Shown: positions 19,563-27,961 of the stretch, one piece after another | Position numbering within the stretch: the stretch's first letter is position 1 | Layout of the letters: every line of letters begins with the position of its first letter | Assembly: GCA_036268995.1 (NCBI GenBank) | Contig: DATATB010000143.1 | Span: 1 to 64,000 of the forward strand | DNA from: DATATB01 sp036268995 | GTDB taxonomy: Bacteria; Planctomycetota; Planctomycetia; Pirellulales; PNKZ01 | DNA length: 64,000 nucleotides | Reading direction: 5' to 3' | Notes under the pieces: generated by a model | What the model saw: the letters and a program-made list of their open reading frames with translations, nothing else | Databases searched by the model: none | What the model was told of the DNA's origin: nothing | Program-made: the position numbers and the translations under genes

Positions 19563-21293
19563 GTGCCTTCTCTGTTCGTGTTCCGAGGCAACGACCAGGG
19601 CGTTCGCTTCGAACTGGACGAAGAGACCACCTCGCTGGGCCGCGACAGCTCGAACACCATCCAACTGCACGACACCGAAGTCTCGCGCCGCCACGCCCAG
19701 GTGCGCCGCGTCGACAAGACCTTCAGCCTCAGCGACCTGGGCAGCAGCAACGGCACTTTCGTCAACGGCCAGCGCATCGACGACGCCCACGAGCTGGCCA
19801 GCGGCGACGAAGTGCAATTGGGCAGCACGCAGATGCTGTTCACCGGCTCCGGCGGCGACGAGTCGAGCGGCGACTTGGCCGAAAAAATCGACATCATCAC
19901 CCGGCACCAGCCCGGCGACCGCTCGCGGATCGTACACTCGATCAGCCAGCAGGAAGGGAGCCGCATCTTCGACCTGGGAGCCGAAGGCACGCAAAGCCCC
20001 TGGCTGGCCCGGGCACGCAGCAACCTGCAAATCATGTATCGCACGGCCCTGGCCGTGAGCCACACGCTCGATATCGACCAACTGCTCAACCGCATCATGC
20101 AGTTGATCTTCGAGTGGGTCGAAGCCGATCGCGGCTGCATCATGCTGCTCAATCCCGACACCCGGCAGCTCGAACCGCAGGTGCGGCTCAATCGCACGGG
20201 CGTGAATCCCGAAGAGCGGATCACGATCAGCAAGACGATTCTCGACTACGTGCAGGAGCGCAACGAGGGCGTGCTCACCAGCGACGCCCGCGAGGACAAC
20301 CGCTGGGACCCGGCCGCCAGCATCCTGCAGCTCGGCATTCGCGAGGCGATCTGCGTGCCGATGCAGGGCCGCTACAACACGGTGGGCGTGATCTATATCG
20401 ACACTTCCACCTCGCCGCAGCGAATGGTCCAGCAAGGCGGGGCCACGAAGTTCACCGAAGAGCACCTGAAGCTGATGATCGCCATCGCCCACCAGGCGGC
20501 CTTGGCCGTGGAAGACACGCAGTATTATTCCGCCATGGTGGAGGCCGAACGTCTGGCCGCCGTGGGCCAGACCATCGCCACGCTCTCGCATCACATCAAG
20601 AACATCCTGCAAGGCATTCGCGGCGGCAGCTTTTTGATCAAAGAGGGCTTGCAGCACCACAACGAATCGATGGTCTGCAAGGGCTGGGAGTTCGTCGAGA
20701 AAAACCAGGAGCGGATCTCGAGCCTGGTGATGGACATGCTCACCTTCAGCAAAGAACGCGAGCCCGAGCTGTTGCCCTCGAACCTGAACAACGTGACTTT
20801 GGATGTCGTCGAGCTGATGCAATCCCGGGCCAAAGAGCGCTCCGTCGAGTTGAACTTTGCCCCGGCCGCCGACATGCCCCAGCTCACGTTCGATCCCGAA
20901 GGCCTGCACCGGGCCGTGCTCAACGTGCTGAGCAACGCCATCGACGCCTGCGACAAAGAGCTGACCGGCCGCGAAGACGTGGCCGGCCGCGTGAACGTCT
21001 GGACCGAGTTTCAAGCCGCCTCGGGCCTGGCGCGCGTGATCGTCGAAGACAACGGCGACGGCATCGCCCCGGAAGATCTCGAAAATATTTTTTCGCTGTT
21101 CGTCTCGCACAAAGGCAGCCGCGGCACCGGCCTCGGGCTGCCCGTCAGCCAGAAGATCATGAAAGAGCACGGCGGCCACATCTCCGTCGAGAGCCAGCCC
21201 GGCAAAGGCAGCCGCTTCATGCTCGAGCTCCCCGCCGTCTACGCCGAACTCTCCCGGCAGACCTCCAGCGTGCCGGAACTGCCGACGGAGTGA
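19563..21293 (+). CDS. FHA-GAF sensor histidine kinase
   Basis: This is a 576-residue cytoplasmic kinase with GTG at 19563 and GGAG about 9 bases upstream. Residues about 5-95 form a forkhead-associated domain (SLGRDSSNTIQLHD, SRRHAQVRR, LGSSNGTFVNGQ) that binds phosphothreonine. About 160-330 is a GAF domain (LLNRIMQLIFEWVEADRGCI). The kinase core has the H-box TIATLSHHIKNILQGI, N-box NVLSNAIDAC, G1 VEDNGDGIAP, F-box FSLFVSHKG and G2 GTGLGLPVSQKIM. No transmembrane segment is seen. The FHA domain suggests cross-talk with Ser/Thr kinases, which planctomycetes have in number. The preceding receiver-like gene is the nearest possible partner. Confidence 0.93.
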   Translation: MPSLFVFRGNDQGVRFELDEETTSLGRDSSNTIQLHDTEVSRRHAQVRRVDKTFSLSDLGSSNGTFVNGQRIDDAHELASGDEVQLGSTQMLFTGSGGDESSGDLAEKIDIITRHQPGDRSRIVHSISQQEGSRIFDLGAEGTQSPWLARARSNLQIMYRTALAVSHTLDIDQLLNRIMQLIFEWVEADRGCIMLLNPDTRQLEPQVRLNRTGVNPEERITISKTILDYVQERNEGVLTSDAREDNRWDPAASILQLGIREAICVPMQGRYNTVGVIYIDTSTSPQRMVQQGGATKFTEEHLKLMIAIAHQAALAVEDTQYYSAMVEAERLAAVGQTIATLSHHIKNILQGIRGGSFLIKEGLQHHNESMVCKGWEFVEKNQERISSLVMDMLTFSKEREPELLPSNLNNVTLDVVELMQSRAKERSVELNFAPAADMPQLTFDPEGLHRAVLNVLSNAIDACDKELTGREDVAGRVNVWTEFQAASGLARVIVEDNGDGIAPEDLENIFSLFVSHKGSRGTGLGLPVSQKIMKEHGGHISVESQPGKGSRFMLELPAVYAELSRQTSSVPELPTE

Positions 21294-21391
21294 CTGTGGC
21301 GGCTAAACCAGTAGAGTACCAAGGTCGCCCCTCCAGTTTCGCAACTCCGTTAGCCGGCGACGGCTAATTCGGAACGATAGCCGAGTAGAAG

Positions 21392-21964
21392 ATGTGGCGT
21401 AAAAGCCTGTTGGTGATCGCGATCGTTGCCGTCGTCGGGGCGTGTTTTATCCCGACGTCCGAATACACATTTGAGTTCGACGGCGTTAACCTTCGGATGC
21501 GAGAATGCGTTCGTACGCGGTCATGGCTATTCGGCTTTTTGCTGTCAGAGCGATGCAGCCCTCCCCAAGAACACCCGACGGCGGTTCGGCTAAGGGAACT
21601 GGCTGTTTTGGCACCGGTTCAAGATGCGGAATCCCAGTGGCTGCTCGTCAAAGGCTTCCGGTCAGGTTGGCGCGGCTGGAAGGGCGATGGAGCCCTGTAC
21701 GTTCGATATCTGGGGGCGTCGACGGTTGCCACGCCGGTCCCGTTCCCCGCAGAGGAAACACTGTCGGATAACATCTGGGTCAAATGGGCACTCAACGACC
21801 CAAAGGCGGCCGCGGACTTTTGGTCAGATTTTCAAACCGTCGCAAAGACGAGTCGCAAGGGCGGCTACATGCTGATGGCGGGCGATCAGTACCTGAAGGA
21901 CCACAAGCTCAAGGTGGATGGGCCAGAATTGATCAAATTCTGCCACAGTTGGATCCAGCCGTGA
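21392..21964 (+). CDS. Hypothetical protein with N-terminal membrane or lipoprotein signal
   Basis: I do not recognise this 190-residue protein. It begins with a short positive stretch and a hydrophobic segment (LLVIAIVAVVGAC) that could be a lipoprotein signal with cysteine after VGA, or a simple anchor. The rest is soluble, with tryptophan-rich stretches (LLVKGFRSGWRGWKGDGALY; FWSDFQTVAKTSRKGGYML). It stands alone between the kinase and the YHYH gene, on the same strand. Base composition is a little less GC-rich than its neighbours, which could mean recent acquisition or low expression. Confidence 0.6.
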   Translation: MWRKSLLVIAIVAVVGACFIPTSEYTFEFDGVNLRMRECVRTRSWLFGFLLSERCSPPQEHPTAVRLRELAVLAPVQDAESQWLLVKGFRSGWRGWKGDGALYVRYLGASTVATPVPFPAEETLSDNIWVKWALNDPKAAADFWSDFQTVAKTSRKGGYMLMAGDQYLKDHKLKVDGPELIKFCHSWIQP

Positions 21965-22240
21965 GATTGAGAGCGGTGTCGCGCGCAAGCGGCATGGCCG
22001 CCTGCGCGCCGTACTAGTCAGTCCGCTCACCTGCGTGCGTGCCGTGCTCCGTAGGTGCCGCGAGCCGAGCGGCACCGGATATCACGCTTGATGGCGGCTC
22101 GCGCGATGGCCCGGCTCGGCTCGCCGGGCCTACGGATGGGCGACCGTTTTGCCGGGCCGCAAAATGTCCTCGCCGGGCTGGCGGCTGCGTTATTATGGAT
22201 TGGCGATCTGCGCGCAACGACAGACCAAAGGTGCTTTCGG

Positions 22241-23836
22241 ATGCGGATGATGGGCTGGATGGTCGTGTTTCTGGCGGTCGCGGGGCCGGTGTTGGGCGGT
22301 ACTGGCGAGGGCGATTTGCTGCGGGCGCGGTTCGACGCGGCCGGCGGGGCGAAGCCGCCGGAGGGGTTTGAAATTGTGGGCGATGCGCGGTTCGGGCCGC
22401 TGGGGGATGCGCATCGGGAGTCGAGCGGCCGTGGCGTGCGGCTGTTTTCAGGGGGCGATCTCAATGGCGATGGCCAGCGGGCCGGGGCGGTGGCGTACAC
22501 GCTGAAGGGCATTCGGCCTGATGCGGGCCGTTGGTTTCGGCTGCATGTTCGCGGCTTGGCGCAGGAGGGTTTTGCGGTCAAGCAGGAGTTGCTGTACTTG
22601 AAGGTCGAACTCTTCAAGGACCAGGGACGCGACTCGCTGGATATGGTCCGCAAGACCGTTTACGCCCAGGTCGAGCAGGACCGCCGCGATCTGGCCGATG
22701 CCGGCACCAACCGCCAGTTGGGCCCGGCCACCTGGCGGCACTTTGCCCTGGAATTCCGCACGCCGTTTCCGGAAGTCGACACGCTGCGGCTGAGTGCCGG
22801 GTTCGAGCAAGGCGCCGGACGCGGCCCGCAGGCCGAGTTCTGGATCAACGAGTTCGACGTCGCGGCGATTCCCGAGCCGGCCGATTATGCACCGCGCCGG
22901 TCGAGCAGCTCGCCGCTGACGGAGGCCGCGCTCGCGCGGCTCGTGCCGCTGGGCGGCCGTTGGTACTACGATCCGCGCGGCGGCGATCGGCAGCCGCCTG
23001 CGCAGTTCGACGCGGGCAATGCCGATCGGCTGGTGTATCGCAGTGGCCGGCTGGAAACGCCGTTTGCCGGCAACACGACCGCTTGGCTGCGTGCGGGCTG
23101 GCTCGACGCGGCCGGCAAGCTGGTCGGGCGTGATCGCTACGTGCCCGACAACGTGATCCTCCGCGTCACGCCCAGCCACTTGGTGATCCGCAGCCACAAT
23201 CTGCCGAATCATCCCACAGCCACGTTTCCCGACCGTTGGCGAGCGCTCGACGGCAATCCGAACTACATCCAGGAAAAAGACCTCACGCATTACATCCCGC
23301 TCGAGCCGCGCGAGAATCCGCAGCACGTCGCGATGGACCCCGCCAACTCGAATCGGGCCCTGCCGGGCGGGGCGATTGGCGTGGCGGTCAACGGCGTGAT
23401 CTTTTTCAATCCGTTCGATCACATCGCCAACGGCGACGCGGTGTGGCGGCTCGACCGGTGTTGTGGGCATCCCAATCCGATGTGGGAGTACCACTACCAC
23501 AAGTATCCGGTGTGTGTGAAATCACCGTGGACCGACGACGGCACGGACCATTCGCCGGTCATCGGCTTCGCCTTCGACGGTTTTGCCGTGTATGGCCCCT
23601 ACGAGGCGGCCGGCCAATTGGCGAAAGACGCACGCGACAACCCGCTCAACGAGTTCAACGGCCACTCGGACCCCGAGCGTGGCTGGCATTATCACGTGAC
23701 GCCCGGCAAGTTTCCGCATCTCCTCGGCGGCTACTGGGGCACGATGGATCCGCACAATCGCCGCGGCCCGCCCGGCGGCCCCGGCCGCATGCCGCCCGGC
23801 GGCGGGCCGTTCCCCTTTCCGCCGCCCTTTCGGTAG
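22241..23836 (+). CDS. Secreted YHYH-domain protein
   Basis: This 531-residue protein starts at ATG 22241, with AAAGGTG upstream and a signal peptide (MGWMVVFLAVAGPVLG). The first half (about 20-230) resembles a beta-sandwich or carbohydrate-binding module in composition; I cannot name it. The second half holds the YHYH domain: GGAIGVAVNGVIFFNPFDH, MWEYHYHKYP, GFAFDGFAVYGPYE and RGWHYHVTPGKFPHLLGGYWG. Several histidines could bind metal. YHYH proteins are secreted and of unknown biochemical role. The extreme C-terminus is a proline/glycine-rich tail (RGPPGGPGRMPPGGG). Confidence 0.82.
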   Translation: MRMMGWMVVFLAVAGPVLGGTGEGDLLRARFDAAGGAKPPEGFEIVGDARFGPLGDAHRESSGRGVRLFSGGDLNGDGQRAGAVAYTLKGIRPDAGRWFRLHVRGLAQEGFAVKQELLYLKVELFKDQGRDSLDMVRKTVYAQVEQDRRDLADAGTNRQLGPATWRHFALEFRTPFPEVDTLRLSAGFEQGAGRGPQAEFWINEFDVAAIPEPADYAPRRSSSSPLTEAALARLVPLGGRWYYDPRGGDRQPPAQFDAGNADRLVYRSGRLETPFAGNTTAWLRAGWLDAAGKLVGRDRYVPDNVILRVTPSHLVIRSHNLPNHPTATFPDRWRALDGNPNYIQEKDLTHYIPLEPRENPQHVAMDPANSNRALPGGAIGVAVNGVIFFNPFDHIANGDAVWRLDRCCGHPNPMWEYHYHKYPVCVKSPWTDDGTDHSPVIGFAFDGFAVYGPYEAAGQLAKDARDNPLNEFNGHSDPERGWHYHVTPGKFPHLLGGYWGTMDPHNRRGPPGGPGRMPPGGGPFPFPPPFR

Positions 23837-23888
23837 GCCGCGAGCTGGCAACAGGGAGCGGGGAGAATTCCAAAGAAGAGACGAGGAG

Positions 23889-24092
23889 TTTGAACAGAAG
23901 GTCGCAAAGAGCGCTAAGGAAGAAGGAGAAGAAGAAAAAAGGAGAAGAAGTGGTAGGAGAGACAACGACGCGGTGACCTTGACTGTGACTGACCTTCCCC
24001 ACGGTTGATGGGCGCTCAGCCGCCTTGACCTTTCTTTCCTTTTCCTTACCTTCCTTTCCTTTTCTTCGCGTCCTTCGCGATCTTCTGTTCAA
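23889..24092. repeat. Inverted pair of R5 repeats with purine/pyrimidine-rich flanks
   Basis: A forward copy (23889-23930, TTTGAACAGAAGGTCGCAAA...) and a reverse copy (24058-24092, ending CTTCTGTTCAA) face each other across about 130 bp between convergent genes. The flanks are A/G-rich on the left (GAAGAAGGAGAAGAAGAAAA) and C/T-rich on the right, so the transcript could fold into one long stem. No gene is seen in 23837-24127. Confidence 0.6.
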
Positions 24093-24127
24093 TTGTCTTC
24101 GTCGTTTATTGTCTTCGTCGTTCTCCG

Positions 24128-25078
24128 TCACGCCAGGTCGCGGTCTTCGAACAGCACCAGGGCCAGGAGCATGGCGATGGCGCTGTAGAGCACGGCGTAG
24201 CCGAAGGCCCAGGCCAGGTACTCCAGCGGCACTTCGCGGCCGGCGGCAATCGCTGCCTGGATGTTGAAGTGGTCGAGCACGGGCAGCACCGTCGCCAGGA
24301 ATTGTCCGATGAACGTGACGACCGGCAACCGCCCCATCGACGACTGCACGAACAGCGGTCCCAGGTGCCCCAGGGCGTAAATCGCCGCGCAGATCACGAG
24401 GTTGGGGATCATCGGCAGACGGGTGCTGATGGCTACGCTGATCGAGCTGAGCACCATCGCCTCGAAAAAGGCCAGCACCAGGCCCGGCACGATTTGCAGC
24501 ATTTCGTAGCGGCATTGTTCGATGCTGGCCGCCCGCCGCGACAGCTCGATGCTCTCGAAGCTCACGCGAAACGCGATGCACAACAGGAACACGGTGCCCA
24601 AGACCACGAACATCACGTAGACGGGCGACAGCACGCCCAGGAATTTGCCCAGGATGAATTGCCGCCGCGTGACCGGCTTGGAAAGCAGCGTCAGCGCCGT
24701 GCGGCCTTCCAGCTCGTCGGCGATCGACACGCTGGCCGACCACACGGCCAGCAGGATGCCCAGCACGGTGATCAAGGTCAGGCCGGAGTCTTTCATCACC
24801 TTCAGGTCGTCGCCGAAGGTGTTGTAGGGAATCAGCGCAAACAGCAGCAGGGCCAGCGAGCCCAGCGCGATTTCGCCCCAGAACAGCGGCTGCGTCTGGG
24901 CTTCCTTGGCACCCGTGCGGGCAATCGCGGCGACGCGCGGCGCCACCAGTTTCAAGCCGAAATAGACGGCCACCAGCAGTGCCACGGCGGCCGCCGCGCA
25001 AGCCCCCGCGACCACCAGTGTGTCCAGCCACAACGGCAGGGCCGCCAGCAAAGGCGCAAAGAGCAGCGAATGTGACAT
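24128..25078 (-). CDS. ABC-2-type transporter permease
   Basis: This 316-residue integral membrane protein has about six to seven hydrophobic segments and the typical ABC-2/NatB cytoplasmic motif SIADELEGRTALTLLSKPVTRRQFILGKFLGV. Such subunits form the membrane channel of exporters and need a separate ATP-binding protein, which is not encoded next to it. It could pair with an ATPase outside the window. The substrate is unknown. Downstream lies the R5 repeat pair, and upstream after 34 bp is the end of the acylphosphatase gene on the same strand. Confidence 0.85.
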   Translation of the reverse strand: MSHSLLFAPLLAALPLWLDTLVVAGACAAAAVALLVAVYFGLKLVAPRVAAIARTGAKEAQTQPLFWGEIALGSLALLLFALIPYNTFGDDLKVMKDSGLTLITVLGILLAVWSASVSIADELEGRTALTLLSKPVTRRQFILGKFLGVLSPVYVMFVVLGTVFLLCIAFRVSFESIELSRRAASIEQCRYEMLQIVPGLVLAFFEAMVLSSISVAISTRLPMIPNLVICAAIYALGHLGPLFVQSSMGRLPVVTFIGQFLATVLPVLDHFNIQAAIAAGREVPLEYLAWAFGYAVLYSAIAMLLALVLFEDRDLA

Positions 25079-25112
25079 GGTTTCAGTTTCGGGACTGGCG
25101 GCGGCAGAACTC

Positions 25113-25415
25113 TTAAAATCGAACGGAAAAATCTGCGAACTCGCCGCTGGCCGCCGAGCGGGTCGCTTCGACGTGGGAAATATGGCGGTCCATTTCGTCG
25201 CTCAAAGCCTGAATAAAACGATCGACTTCGCCCGCTGCTCCCTCGGCCACGAGTTGCACCCGGCCGTCCGGCAGGTTGCGCACATAGCCGACGACGGCAA
25301 AACGCTCGGCAATGCCGCGGGCCGTGTAGCGAAAACCGACTCCCTGCACACGGCCGGAGAACAGCACCTCGCGTCGCTCGGTTTGCGGCGGTTCGGCCAC
25401 GGGACTTCTGCTCAC
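25113..25415 (-). CDS. acyP: Acylphosphatase
   Basis: This 100-residue protein hydrolyses acyl phosphates in the cytoplasm. The core has FSGRVQGVGFRYTARGIAE, with the phosphate-binding loop GRVQGVGFR and catalytic arginine, followed by VVGYVRNLPDGRVQLVAEG with the catalytic asparagine. The start is taken as GTG at 25415; a later start would lose only the variable N-terminus. It is likely transcribed with the ABC permease 34 bp downstream. Confidence 0.92.
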   Translation of the reverse strand: MSRSPVAEPPQTERREVLFSGRVQGVGFRYTARGIAERFAVVGYVRNLPDGRVQLVAEGAAGEVDRFIQALSDEMDRHISHVEATRSAASGEFADFSVRF

Positions 25416-25494
25416 CTGGCGACTCGAAAATATGATCGGCCCCTACGACTTAATATAGGCGGGCAAGCCGCGTCGGGCCATCGGTGGAAGGGCC

Positions 25495-25516
25495 CCCACG
25501 GACCCCAGTCCGTGGG
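25495..25516. terminator. Hairpin CCCACGGAC/GTCCGTGGG, copy 2
   Basis: The same 9-bp stem as at 1554 and 36744, here with loop CCCA, lies between the small 91-residue protein gene and acyP. A weak T-rich tail (CTTGTTTTG) follows on the plus strand. It could act as a terminator or simply be a dispersed repeat. Confidence 0.5.
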
Positions 25517-25540
25517 CTTGTTTTGAATTTCCGGCGCGAT

Positions 25541-25816
25541 TCAATCGAGGTTCACGTCTTCCAGCCGTGCCAGGGCAACGATCTCGCGCAGATTGATCCA
25601 GGCTCGGCGGCGATTGACGATCGGGCCGTACTGCCGGCTTTTGATCACGTACTGCTCGCGCGTCAGCGAAGTATCGCGCAGGTCGTGGACGTCGGCGTCG
25701 ACGAGGACGACAAAATCAGGGCCCGACTCGGCCAGTTGGCCGATGCAGACAAACGGGCTGCTCAGATCGAGCACCACGACTTGCCCCACCAGGTGCTGCC
25801 AGACGTTTTCGGCCAT
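25541..25816 (-). CDS. Small conserved-looking protein, possibly Sm/SH3-like barrel
   Basis: This 91-residue protein reads MAENVWQHLVGQVVVLDLSS, then FVCIGQLAESGPDFVVLVDADVHDL and RAWINLREIVALARLEDV. The alternating beta-strand pattern with G and D turns resembles a small barrel of the Sm/LSm or SH3 type, but no family is certain. ATG 25816 is chosen because GGAGG sits 8 bases upstream. That GGAGG is the end of a dispersed R1 repeat (25826-25885). Function unknown. Confidence 0.65.
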   Translation of the reverse strand: MAENVWQHLVGQVVVLDLSSPFVCIGQLAESGPDFVVLVDADVHDLRDTSLTREQYVIKSRQYGPIVNRRRAWINLREIVALARLEDVNLD

Positions 25817-25825
25817 GGTTGAAAC

Positions 25826-25885
25826 CTCCGGTCGCTGACGCTCCCGGCTCGCCATTCCTCCGGTCGTTAACGCTCCCGGCTCGCC
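25826..25885 (-). repeat. Two direct copies of repeat R1
   Basis: CTCCGGTCGCTGACGCTCCC... at 25826-25854 is followed at 25858-25885 by a second copy with CTCCGGTCGTTAACGC. On the minus strand the first copy ends CCGGAGG and directly provides the Shine-Dalgarno sequence of the 91-residue gene. They fill the gap to the MFS gene stop at 25892. Confidence 0.85.
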
Positions 25886-25891
25886 GGTTTT

Positions 25892-27205
25892 TTAATTGTC
25901 GATGCGTGTCGGCGCCAGTTGCGTGTCGCGGCCGAGGTAGCGCGCGCCGATCAGCCAGAAGATTCCGCCGACGACGATCGCGATCGAAACGGCGCGAAAG
26001 CCGACGTTCATGTCGTGGTTGTGGCTGTCGTTGAGCTTTCCGATCAGCTTGGGCGAAAGGGCGTCGCCGAAGAGGTGGATGATCAGAATATTGAGGGCAA
26101 AACCGGTGGCTCGCATGGCCGGGTGCGTGACGTTGGCCAGAATCGTATTGGACGGGCCGGTGTTGAAGAACAGGAAAAACTCGGTCAGAAAGATCCAGCC
26201 CCAGGATTCTGGGAACGGCCGATGCAGCACCAGCAGAAAGAAGGGGAACGACAGCAGCAAGCTCGTGCCCGAGACGAGGAAGTAGGCACCTTTGTATCGG
26301 GCTGCAAGCTTGTCGCCCACGATGCCGCCCAACAGCGTGGCGGTCAGCCCCGAGATGGCCGTGATCGCGCCGAATTTGAGCCCGATCTGCCCCAGGTCGG
26401 GCTCGCCGCGAAAATAAATATATTTGGGCATCCAGAAGGCGACGCCGCCGATGGCGAACGTCAGCGCAGTCATGCCAATCGTGTTGAACACGTACGACGG
26501 CGTGCGGGCCAAGATGACATAGTCGTGCAGCCGGGCCGAGCGAGCGGCCACGGGATGGGTTTCGGACGCCCCGCGCCGTGGGTCGCGCATCCGAAAACAG
26601 AGCGCCGCCAGCAGCAGGCCTGGCGGCACGACCAGGTAGAAGGCCTCGCGCCACAAGCCGTGTTTTGCCATCTGCCCGCCGAAGGCATAACCGATGGCGC
26701 TGCCCACAGGAATGGCCATGTAGAACCAGGCCAGCACCTGGCCTCGCCGCTCGATCGGGTAGAGGTCGGAAATCAGGGCGGGAGCCGTCGGGCCGTAGGC
26801 CGCCTCGCCCACGCCCACGAAAATCCGCGTGACCAGCATCGCCACAAACGACATGGCCAGGCCCGAACCGCCCGAAGCCAGGCTCCAGACGACCACGGCT
26901 CCGCCGACCAGCAGCCAGCGCGAAGTCCGGTCGGCCAACCAGCCGAACACGGGGGAGGCAAACATATAGGCGATCAGAAAGACCGATGCCAGGTCGCCGG
27001 CGCGCTCGTCGGCATGCACGTCGCCCTGCAGGATCTCGCCCTGGATTACCGGCAGCGCCGCCGAAAGGACATAGCGGTCGATGTAATTGAATAAATTGAT
27101 CGACAGCAGCAGGGCCAGCGACAGCCGGGCGCTACGTATCGAGGCCGAATCCATTGCCGGGGGCGGGTTGCCCGTTTCCATGCCCTGTACGGAAGCCGTT
27201 TCCAT
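25892..27205 (-). CDS. MFS transporter, Spinster-like
   Basis: This 437-residue, 12-segment transporter has NLFNYIDRYVLSAALPVIQG in helix 1, FGWLADRTSRWLLVGGAVVVW in the A-loop, GVGEAAYGPTAPALISDLYP in helices 4-5 and the mid-loop RDPRRGASETH. This pattern is typical of the Spinster/sphingolipid-transporter-like branch often found in planctomycetes. The substrate is unknown. ATG 27205 is used; METGNP at 27181 is an alternative. It is divergent from the SIS-domain isomerase gene, with about 60 bp of shared promoter region. Confidence 0.87.
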   Translation of the reverse strand: METASVQGMETGNPPPAMDSASIRSARLSLALLLSINLFNYIDRYVLSAALPVIQGEILQGDVHADERAGDLASVFLIAYMFASPVFGWLADRTSRWLLVGGAVVVWSLASGGSGLAMSFVAMLVTRIFVGVGEAAYGPTAPALISDLYPIERRGQVLAWFYMAIPVGSAIGYAFGGQMAKHGLWREAFYLVVPPGLLLAALCFRMRDPRRGASETHPVAARSARLHDYVILARTPSYVFNTIGMTALTFAIGGVAFWMPKYIYFRGEPDLGQIGLKFGAITAISGLTATLLGGIVGDKLAARYKGAYFLVSGTSLLLSFPFFLLVLHRPFPESWGWIFLTEFFLFFNTGPSNTILANVTHPAMRATGFALNILIIHLFGDALSPKLIGKLNDSHNHDMNVGFRAVSIAIVVGGIFWLIGARYLGRDTQLAPTRIDN

Positions 27206-27265
27206 GCCCCCGCCCCATTCGATAGAATCTAGGTTTTGACTATCGCCGACGCGGAGGATTCTCGA

Positions 27266-27874
27266 ATGTTAGGTGCGACTTTGCAAGCGCCGCAGTATAT
27301 CGAGCGGCTGCAAAAGGAACTGGGCCGGATCGATCAAAACCACATGCACCAGATGGCCGACTTGATCTACGACGCCTGGCGCGACGAAAAATTCGTCTAT
27401 ATTTTCGGCAACGGCGGCTCGGGCACCTCGGCCACGCACATGTGCGAAGACCTGGGCAAAAGCTCGCTCCGCGAACGCGACCTCAAGGACGAGACCAAAA
27501 AGCGGCTCAAGGTCATGAGCCTCACCGACAATCTCGGCTGGATTCTGGCCGTCGGCAACGACGTCGGATACGACCAGATTTTCGTCCAGCAACTGATGAA
27601 CTACGGCCGGCCCGGCGACGTGGCCATCGCCATCAGCGGCTCGGGCAACAGCCCCAACGTGCTGGCCGCCGTCGACTGGGCCAATCGGCACGGGCTGAAA
27701 ACCTTCGGGCTCACCGGATTCGAAGGCGGCAAGCTGCGGGCCATGGCGCAATCGGGCCTGCACGTGGGGCTATCCGACATGGGCATGGTCGAAAGCATCC
27801 ATCTGTGCGCGTTTCACTGGGTGCTGAACGACGTTTACGCCCGCATCAACGGCGAAGGGCGTTACTCAACTTAG
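27266..27874 (+). CDS. SIS-domain sugar isomerase (GmhA-like)
   Basis: This 202-residue protein starts at ATG 27266 with GCGGAGG 8 bases upstream. It has a single SIS domain: FVYIFGNGGSGTSATHMCED near residue 50, then VAIAISGSGNSPNVLAAVDW. The layout matches phosphoheptose isomerases (sedoheptulose-7-phosphate to heptose-7-phosphate) and related phosphosugar isomerases. SDMGMVESIHLCAFHWV near the end holds the glutamate and histidine expected at the active site. The gene is followed by a ROK sugar kinase, so the two may process the same sugar. Heptose genes such as hldE are not in view, so the substrate is open. Confidence 0.82.
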   Translation: MLGATLQAPQYIERLQKELGRIDQNHMHQMADLIYDAWRDEKFVYIFGNGGSGTSATHMCEDLGKSSLRERDLKDETKKRLKVMSLTDNLGWILAVGNDVGYDQIFVQQLMNYGRPGDVAIAISGSGNSPNVLAAVDWANRHGLKTFGLTGFEGGKLRAMAQSGLHVGLSDMGMVESIHLCAFHWVLNDVYARINGEGRYST

Positions 27875-27961
27875 CCGCGGCACTTGTGCCGCGTGATCCT
27901 GACGCGCGGTCATAACGCGGCGCCGGCCTCCTTCATCCTTTTGCCACGTTTTCGGCCGCTT

